Assembly: GCF_900963305.1 (NCBI RefSeq)
Contig: NC_042524.1
Coordinates: forward strand, 446,501-510,500
Reading direction: 5' to 3'
Length of the DNA: 64,000 bases
DNA from: Echeneis naucrates
Lineage: Eukaryota; Chordata; Actinopteri; Carangiformes; Echeneidae
A program made the position numbers and the translations under genes. The notes under the pieces are model-generated. The model was not told the origin of the DNA, ran no database searches, and saw only the letters and a program-made list of their open reading frames with translations. The first letter of the stretch is position 1, and every line of letters starts with the position of its first letter. Below are positions 56,494 through 64,000 of the stretch, piece after piece.

Positions 56494-59183
56494 ACCTGTC
56501 CTGTAATCTGGACCGGGACACACACACACACACACACACACAGACCTGTCCCGTAATCTGGACCGGGACACACACACACACACACACACACACAGAGACC
56601 TGTCCCGTAATCTGGACCGGGACACACACACACACACACAGAACTGTCCTGTCATCTTCAGCACCTCGTCTCCAGATTTACAGCCCACCAGGGTCTCAGA
56701 CCTGGTCTGAGTCTTTTTCGTGTTGATCATAGAGCTCATTGAACTAACCTGATTCTGACCCTGCAGGTGACAGTTTACCTGGGAAAGAGAGACTTTGTGG
56801 ATCATTTGGACCACGTGGATCCCGTAGGTGAGTGCTGGTCTCACATCAGGGAGTTCAGATGAGTCAGAACCTGAATGTAATTGAAAGCTCAGGAAGTCAG
56901 TGTAGTTTAGTTTGTGGTGTATCAGTTGTTTGTCTTCCCTCCCTCAGACGGCGTGATCCTCGTCGACCCCGAGTACCTGAAGGACAGGAAAGGTGAGATC
57001 TGAAGGGGGAGGAGTCTGAGGACTACCTGAAGCTGGACGTTTTGAGGATTTCATGTTTTACTGTTGATTTTCGAAAAAAGATGAATTAATAAAATAATCA
57101 GCTGATTGTTGGTGATAACACTCAAACTATCTCCATGGTAACACCTCTTTCTTCACTCACCTGTTCCTCCTCTTCCTCCCTGTAGTCTTCGTCACACTAA
57201 CCTGTGCGTTCCGATATGGCCGTGAGGATCTGGACGTCCTGGGTCTGTCCTTCAGGAAGGATCTCTACATCTCCACCTTCCAGGTCAGAGTCCACCACCA
57301 CCCTCTGCCACTTCCTGTCCAGACCGCCAATTGGTCCAACTTGATGACATCATGTTACATCGGGGACAGTTGGACTCATTAAATGCTGGTTAAATTCTGT
57401 CACTGAGGGTTTTACACACAAACATCTGAGCGGCTTTAGAATGTGATGAAATCTTGATGAGGGTTTGTGGGCAGAGTCAGAGAAGATGTGGTATTGATAA
57501 CACCCCACCCTCCCAGGCCTTCCCGCCAGTACCGGAGGAGAGGAAACCAAACAGCCGATTGCAGGAGAGGCTGCTGAAGAAGCTTGGACAACACGCACAT
57601 CCCTTCTACTTCACTGTGAGTCCACGCCCTGGTCTCAGTTCAGATCCCTGAACCAGGACCTGGGATATCCAGCTCAGACCCGGTCCAGTCCTCTATAATG
57701 ATGATGCTCTGAAGTGAAATTATTGATTATTTTCATCATTCATTCATCTGTTTCCAAATCCTCAGATGAGAAATAATTGAGTTCACTTGTCTTCAAGTCA
57801 TCACATTGATCTGTGAGGTGCTGGACCGTAGCTGGTCTCAGGTCCAGATGAGTCCCCGATGCTTAATGACTCTTTTTGTTCCCAGATCCCTCAGAACCTT
57901 CCCTGCTCAGTCACTTTACAGCCGGGCCCAGAGGACACTGGGAAAGTATGCACACACCCCAAACTAAAACACATTCATGCTTTTAAAAGCAACTAAACTC
58001 TGGTCCAGCAGCTGGACTGTGTCCCAGCAGAAAGGGGGTCCTGACAGCTGGTCTTGTCTCTCCTCAGGCCTGCGGGGTCGACTTTGAGATCAGAGCTTTC
58101 TGTGCTAAGTCAATAGAAGAGAAGATTCACAAGAGGTGAGACTAGAGAACCTGAGGCAGCAGGGGGGATTTGTCAGTCCTGGTTGTGGACCTGGTTTTGC
58201 TGCAGCACCTGATCTTTCCTTCCTCTGTCTGAACAGGAACTCGGTGCGTCTGGTGATCCGGAAGGTCCAGTACGCTCCAGAGAAACCTGGCCCTCAGCCC
58301 ATGGTGGAGACGACTCGCAGCTTTCTGATGTCGGACAGATCCCTGCACCTGGAGGCTTCTCTGGACAAGGAGGTGATGAAATCAGGGACCGCCACCTGCT
58401 GGGTCACGTGACCTCTGACAAACAGCATTGGCTAGTTCACAGGAGTGAATGTGTCTATCTCATGTGTTGTTGTGTAGTTGTATTATCACGGGGAGCCTAT
58501 CAGCGTCAACGTCCATGTCACCAACAACTCAACCAAGACCGTCAAGAGGGTCAAGATCTCCGGTACGTCTCCGTCTCCTGTCACTAGACTACTCCTGTTC
58601 CAGCTTTTATTGTGAAAGTCCATCATTCTCTTTGAGTTTAACGCTCACCTGTCCCTCTCTCCCCTCTCAGTGCGTCAGTATGCAGACATCTGCCTGTTCA
58701 GTACTGCCCAATATAAATGTCCTGTGGCTCAGCTGGAGGCAGAGTAAGTCCCAGTCAACCTGTTGTCCTGTGGGACAGTCATAGGGTCAAAGGTCAATAT
58801 GAATATCTTGTGTTTAAAGTCTATATTTTATTTTGAAAGGTTGATGTCAGTGTAGTTTTACGTTCCTCTCTGAGGGTTAAAATAGAGCAGATTTCAGTTA
58901 AAACCTGTTTTGTTGTGACATTAGCTGGTTAGCTAAGCCCAGTGAAGACGTGATGTCTGGCTCTAACTGATCTGAGGTCAGTCAGTGGAGTGGGCGGGGT
59001 TAACCTGAACAGTTTGATTGACAGCAGTGTGTGGTCTCCACAGTGACCAGGTGTCGTCCAGTTCCACCTTCTGTAAGGTTTACACTCTGACCCCGACGCT
59101 CGACAAGAACAGGGAGAAGAGAGGCCTCGCCCTGGACGGCAAACTCAAACATGAAGACACCAACCTGGCCTCTTCCACCATGT

Positions 59184-59223
<40 letters not shown>

Positions 59224-60813
59224 TGTGTGCAGTCACATGACCACTGACTGTCCTGTTGTGTGTTGCAGTGTGAAGGACATCACCAACAAAGAGGTTCTGG
59301 GCATCCTGGTTTCCTACAGAGTCAAAGTGAAGCTGGTGGTCTCACGTGGAGGGTACCACACACACTCACACACACCCTCCCACCTGGCCTACATCACTTC
59401 CTGTCCTAGCAGCCTTAGTGCGTCCTGTTAATATCATCACGGGATTTTCGGGCTTTTGGCTTGATGAAGCGTTGGGGCTCTAAAGCGGGACTGAATTAGT
59501 TCAGGATTCACGTAGAAAAGGTTTTAGTCCAGCTCAGCCTCAGACTCCTGCTTCATCTACGCACTTGTTGCTTGTTGCAGTAGTTTTCTGTAGTTTGTTG
59601 TGAACTTGTTGCCTCCTGCTCTTCATTTCATCTCCCTCTGTGTTTTTTGGCTTTTTGTGTACCCCCCCCCTCAGGCTGCTGAGAGGCCTGTTGGAGAGGT
59701 AAATGTGACTGACGGTCTCCGGTCCACAAAAACATGAACACACAGCCTGGTTTAGTGAGAAACAGGTTTAAATGAACTGGTTCCGATGATGAACTGGGTT
59801 AGGTTAGTTTGGAACCGACTGAAATGAAACAAAAGTGGATTTAAACTGTTTAACTGATTGAAAATAAATAACTCAAAGCTGTTTTTAAATGGTTGAAATG
59901 TTTAAATAAACTGGCTGTGCACAACATGATCGGTTCAGATTAAATGTAATCTGCTTTAAACCGGTTCTGACCATATTAAATCAGGAATGGACCTGTAAAT
60001 AAAAACCTGGCTCAAACTGGACCAGAGTCGTATGTCGTATTCTGGTCTTACACAAACTTGGTGTGTTGATGAATCAGGGCAACTTCCTGTTGGGCTGACT
60101 GTGTGTGTGTGTGTGTGTGTGTGTGTTTGTTTCTGTGTGTGTGTCTGTTTTTTTTTCAGAGATGTGTCGGTGGAGCTGCCCTTCATCCTGATGCATCCTA
60201 AACCTGTGGAGCCGCCGGTGTCCCGCCCACAGTCAGGTGAGGCCACACCCCAAAATGAAGGGAAACTCCCAGTTTATTTTGCTTATCTGACTGTTTGTGT
60301 TTCGATTCTGTGGCTCCGCCTACAGGGTGAGCTGGATGATGACCTCACTGACCTCAGCTGCTTCCATATTTGTTCTTTATCAAGAAAAGTGTTGGTTTCC
60401 ATGAAAACGGTGAGGTGACATGCTAATATGTGTGTGTGTGTGTGTGTTTTTTTTACAGCTGTTCCAGAGATGGACCCCCCCATCGACACCAACTTGATAG
60501 AATTCGACACAAAGTGAGTTTCACACCTGATGAGTGACGAAATGTCACATTAAAGGTCCGATTCTGACTTCACCAGTCGTTTGTTTTGACAGTTTGATGT
60601 CCATTGGAAGACATATGTGTTATAGGTGTTGGACGGTGTGTCCAGGTGGGCGGGACCTGGGGATCAATGGTGATGATGACAGGTAAATACATGATCAATA
60701 ACTGAACCTTCTCCATCCTCAGCAGCATCTCCCAGGACGACGACTTTGTCTTCGAGGACTTCGCCCGCCTGCGGCTCAAAGGCGTCGTGGACGACAAAGA
60801 CGAGGACTGCTAG
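50659..60813 (+). CDS. arrb2: Beta-arrestin 2
   Basis: Sixteen constitutive coding exons: 50659-50681, 56073-56103, 56767-56827, 56948-56992, 57186-57283, 57517-57615, 57886-57945, 58068-58135, 58237-58372, 58478-58562, 58671-58743, 59044-59181, 59269-59352, 60160-60236, 60459-60513 and 60723-60813. They encode 407 aa (human 409). Signatures include [20 protein letters not shown], the finger-loop region [30 protein letters not shown], the clathrin box LIEF (372-375) and the AP-2-binding [13 protein letters not shown] (383-395). The protein binds phosphorylated GPCRs, ends G-protein coupling and links receptors to clathrin-coated pits and kinases. [27 protein letters not shown] and IEFDTN favour ARRB2 over ARRB1. 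Intron 1 is 5.4 kb. An optional 24-nt exon lies at 59675-59698. Poly(A) signals are possible at 62145-62150 or later. Confidence 0.95.
50700..56072. other. arrb2 intron 1
   Basis: A 5.4-kb intron. Besides copy C of the dispersed repeat I see no exon or nested gene. A minus-strand open frame of 124 codons at 53559-53933 has no recognisable similarity and no flanking gene signals. Confidence 0.6.
53960..54185 (+). repeat. Unnamed dispersed repeat, copy C
   Basis: In arrb2 intron 1. CCTCCATCTTTGATTGTGAC, CGGACGCTCCTATTGGCTCA, TCACAGCCAAAC and TCAGTCCTGTATGTTTCTGA match copies A and B. The 3' portion after GTTGACAGAATAAGA is diverged or absent. Confidence 0.75.
56227..56640. repeat. Compound (CA)n minisatellite
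   Basis: About eight copies of CTGTCCTGTAATCTGGACC-GGGACA, each followed by a CA run of different length (5 to 19 repeats), in arrb2 intron 2. A ninth, degraded copy at 56642 marks the end. The array starts 125 bp after exon 2. Confidence 0.9.
59186..59221. repeat. (CA)n microsatellite
   Basis: About 18 CA dinucleotides starting five bases inside an arrb2 intron, directly after the donor AT|GTAAAA at 59181-59182. GT runs also lie near the acceptors at 60100-60126 and 60430-60447. Confidence 0.9.
59675..59698 (+). other. arrb2: Candidate 24-nt alternative microexon of arrb2
   Basis: CCCCCTCAG|GCTGCTGAGAGG...GAGAG|GTAAAT. The 24-nt segment has a pyrimidine-rich acceptor and a good donor and keeps phase 2 on both sides. 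Including it would insert LLRGLLER between SRGG and DVSVELPF. Mammalian ARRB1 carries an optional 24-nt exon, LLGDLASS, at exactly this position, and the first two residues and the fifth (L) agree. Confidence 0.7.
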
Positions 60814-63700
60814 GAGCTCGTCAACCCTTCATATGCTTGCTTCAAAACACACACACACACACACACAGTCTCCATCTTACATTCCCAGATGGAGGGGATG
60901 ATGAGGGCATGTTTGGATGGGTGGGGGAGGGGAAGGGGTCCTCCTCTCCTGCTTCAGCCATTCGTCACGCCGCCGCCGCCATTTTTCAATTAGCGTCTTG
61001 TACAAACAGGATATATATTTGAAACATAGAAAAAATAATCTTCTACAAGCAGTCGAGGTCTGTGTTCAGTGATGGTCGCCGTTCTTTTCCTTTGAGTCAA
61101 AACTGTAGATGCTTTTTACATCATGGCCGCAAAGGGAGGACACACACACGCACACGCACACAGTCTTACACAAGCGACTAAAGTTTGATTTCACCAGCAT
61201 CCAACCTCCCGCTCTTTGAACTTACACCCCGCCCCCACCTCCCTCCCTTCGTCCATTTTGTAAAATGTTTTTTGTGTCTTATAATTTTTACTTTTTTTGG
61301 AAGAACCATTCCAGCCTTGATTGACTGAGTCTTCATCTTTCAGTTCAGAATTTTTCTTACTGTCATCAAAACCAAAATCTGGATCCTTAAGAACCACATC
61401 ACAAATTGATGTTTTTACGTTTTGTCACCAAAGTTTTGAAACAAAGGATTCGACAGAATTAGAACATTTAGATTACAAATTCTCTAAATAAAAGTCCAAA
61501 TGGTGTGGGGGAAAAAAAAAAAAAAGATCCTAACTTGGATGTTTGGCGTATTTGGGTCTGATAATGCCATCTAGTGGATAAGAATTTAACCTCGACAGAA
61601 CACGTCTAATGTAAAGGAAGTGTAGCCGGTTTGAGGATGTGACTGTCGATTGTTGTCTCCAGAACTTTTTCCAGAGGATGAAATTAGAGTTTTGATTATT
61701 TGTGCGGCGTCGGGCTTCAGAAACAGTGTGTTGTTCTTATTGTTAGTTTTGTGTCTTTTTGTTGACAGTAAGAGAGAAACAGCCTGTCGCTGCTCCAGCT
61801 GTGGAGGCATTTAAATCAGGTTTCTGGTTTCGTTACTTAAACCCGGATCTGGTTTCTGTTAACGTGGATTTGATTCTGAAGTCCAAAATGTGTTCTTGAC
61901 CTCTTTCTTCTTCGGTGGACTTGAATGGACTGAATCCTGGTTTAAACCACCAAACTGTGGAGGGGAAATGCTGCTTTCTGTGGTTTATCGTCTCTGATTC
62001 GAATCCAAACAAATTTATTCATGTTGTCTAATTTAATAACTGTCGTCTCTTTGTGCCTTTTCCTGCTCACTTTGCCAACAGTTTTAAAGAGAGGCTGAAA
62101 TGTAGATTTGTTTGTTGCTCAGCAGTGAAACTGTAAGTAGGAAAAATAAAACTTGACATTATTTTCACAGCTGAGAGATAATTGGGTCATTTTACTGTAA
62201 CGCCGGAAAACTGAATACGAAGGATGAAACTAGAAAAAGCTCATTGCAGTTAGGACGACCTCCAAAATCTGATTTTAAATGAATAAACTTTGTTTTTTTT
62301 TTATTCTTGTACAACTGAACTTTGGTTTATCCAAAAAATGTTTTATCTAAAAGTCACATTTTTCAGATGTTTTGATTCCATCCTTGAAATGTGAGTTCTT
62401 GTTGCACAAAACCAAAATTCAGCTTTTTGCCTTCAGTTTTAAATTTTTTTTTTAAATAGAATTAAGTTTGACAATTATCGTCGTCTAATTGTTGACTTAC
62501 AAAATTACTATTTCCCAAATCCAAAAGCTTTTCCTCAAATGTTTGAATTTGACCAAATTCTGTCTCAAATTAGTGCCAAGAGAGAGAGAGCGATTTGATT
62601 GAAGTAAACCACCAGTGTTTCCCCTCACTGCCCCGCCCCTCGCCATCAGCCATGTTTTCATTTTAATGTTAATGTTCCTGACGTGAAGGATTTCAGCAGC
62701 TTTGTTTATCCTCACTCTATCAGATGTTCGTTACATGTCTGTGTTGTCAAATCTGTTTTAATTTACCAGCCCCCCCCCAAAAAAAAAAACAAAAAAACAA
62801 AAACAAAAAACAAACACAGGAGCACTTTCATTTTTCATTTAATTTTCAAATTTGTTTGTTGTGCTACACCCACTTGTGTTTTGAAATCAATAACTGCCAA
62901 CCCCCCCCCCCCCCTCCCCGTCCCTCAGTCAGTCTGATCTAGACCTGGAGGGGAAGAAACCAACACAGAGCATGTTTTTCATTTCAGATTAATTTTTCCA
63001 AGCAGTGCTGTGAATCGTACGAGCTGTGATTCTGTCTTTATTTTGTCGTGCATATGTGGGGTAACTTTGCTAAGTGTGAAAATATTTTGACAAGTGCCAC
63101 GCCCCGGCCTGTGCGATGCTTTTACCATAATGTCTATAAAACAGAAGGTGATTTCTGCTGGTGGACTCACGCCAGAAAAGATAGAATTACCATTATTATG
63201 CTTCTGATTATTATTATTATTATTATTATTGTGACTATAATTATTACTTATACTGTATCATCATTTGCGACCATGATTATTCTCATAATCATTGAAGAGT
63301 CTATTGTTTTTGCCATGTATTTTTTATTTTGAGATTTCTATTTTAGTTTTCTTTTTATTATTAAAGGTAAAATGAACTAACAGACACTGCTGTTGTGTGC
63401 CCTGATTATGTAGTTAGCTTGTTTCATTCTGTCTACTGACCAGCAGGGGGCGACTCCACAGGTTATAAAGAAGGAAGACTCTATTGAATTCTATGGGAAA
63501 ATGTCCCTCCTTCTCACCAAGATCATGGGCTCAGTCTCCTCCTCCCACAACTGTGATGTGAAAACAGACAACTTATTTTTGTGTGAAAGCGGTTTATTGA
63601 ATCCATCAGAGCAGCTTTCCCAGCGGAGCAGATTGGTGTCACTGGTAAATTCCCAGTATGAACAGGTGGAAGCTCTAAATGGTTAAATATGTTCTAGAAA
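60814..63700. other. arrb2 3' UTR and downstream DNA
   Basis: AATAAA occurs at 62145-62150 and 62282-62287; ATTAAA occurs near 63360. Any of these could end arrb2 transcripts. The stretch holds CA, C and A runs (for example 62902-62915 poly-C, 62777-62812 A-rich) and a TTA run at 63210-63230. No coding exon is seen. Confidence 0.55.
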
Positions 63701-63762
63701 ACTTTTTTTTTTTAAGATTATGAAAAACATTATTCTACAAACAGGCTTCGTCAGTCTCGCCG

Positions 63763-63920
63763 TCATAAAGCGTCGTAGTCGTCGTCATCTTCATGCTTCC
63801 TCTTAAGAGACTCGCCGCCCGTGTTCTGCGACACCATGTTGGTGGTGATGAGGATGTTCTTGGAGCCAATCAGTGACGGGTTGATGAGGACGTTGGAGAC
63901 AGCCGGTGTGGACGGCGTGG
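63763..63920 (-). CDS. Last exon of an unrecognised gene (partial)
   Basis: The minus strand has an acceptor GTCTTGACAG before 63920. It then runs open for 51 codons to a TGA at 63765-63763: [40 protein letters not shown] and [11 protein letters not shown]. The reading frame has strong codon character and ends in a basic patch (KRKH) followed by an acidic tail, which looks like the C-terminus of a nuclear or chromatin protein. I do not recognise the family. The rest of the gene lies beyond the right edge. Confidence 0.6.
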
Positions 63921-64000
63921 CTGTCAAGACAACGAAGAAAAAAGGTTTTTATATTGATTCATTCTTTTTATTTTACACTTTTCTTGTTAAAAAAACCTAC

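Noticed and set aside
1-64000. Endogenous virus or LTR element
   Set aside because: I looked for paired long terminal repeats and for capsid, polymerase or envelope-like frames on both strands and recognised none.

Overview
The window reads as teleost fish genomic DNA, probably from a percomorph-like species. Introns are short with GT/AG borders, microsatellites are dense, fish-type dispersed repeats are present, and there is an odorant-receptor cluster. All exon structures were derived by eye from splice signals and reading-frame continuity. Every multi-exon gene below closes into one uninterrupted reading frame.

Region 1 (about 1-17,200) is an odorant receptor (OR) cluster. Two intact genes lie on the plus strand (2348-3292, 4227-5165). 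Four intact genes lie on the minus strand (7980-8930, 10353-11297, 13119-14457, 16108-17052), and broken OR copies lie between them. Five of the six have an intronless coding region with a splice acceptor just before the ATG. The sixth (13119-14457) is divergent and is split into three coding exons. The closely related copies are mosaics of one another and include an almost identical block of about 0.9 kb, so the cluster is evolving by duplication and probably gene conversion.

Region 2 (17,200-31,400) holds a 1.2-kb (ATCC)n tract, a single-exon TRIM ubiquitin ligase with a PRY-SPRY domain (19917-21509, minus) and a six-exon nicotinic acetylcholine receptor subunit best matched to alpha-10 (23924-29584, minus).

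Region 3 (31,400-61,000) is a run of conserved housekeeping and signalling genes. They are siah2-like E3 ligase (31409-36504, plus), rbmx2 spliceosomal RNA-binding protein (39191-40777, minus), ap4m1 (41660-47983, plus, divergent from rbmx2) and beta-arrestin 2 (50659-60813, plus). A 1.7-kb G-rich minisatellite separates ap4m1 from the arrb2 promoter. The last exon of a further minus-strand gene that I do not recognise lies at 63763-63920.

The genes do not form one pathway. Beta-arrestin, the AP-4 mu subunit and the ubiquitin ligases act in trafficking and turnover of membrane proteins, but their adjacency here looks like ordinary synteny. I saw no CRISPR array, tRNA, rRNA or virus-like element. 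The most interesting observations are a 24-nt arrestin microexon, the mosaic OR cluster, the intron-containing OR, and an unnamed dispersed repeat present four times.
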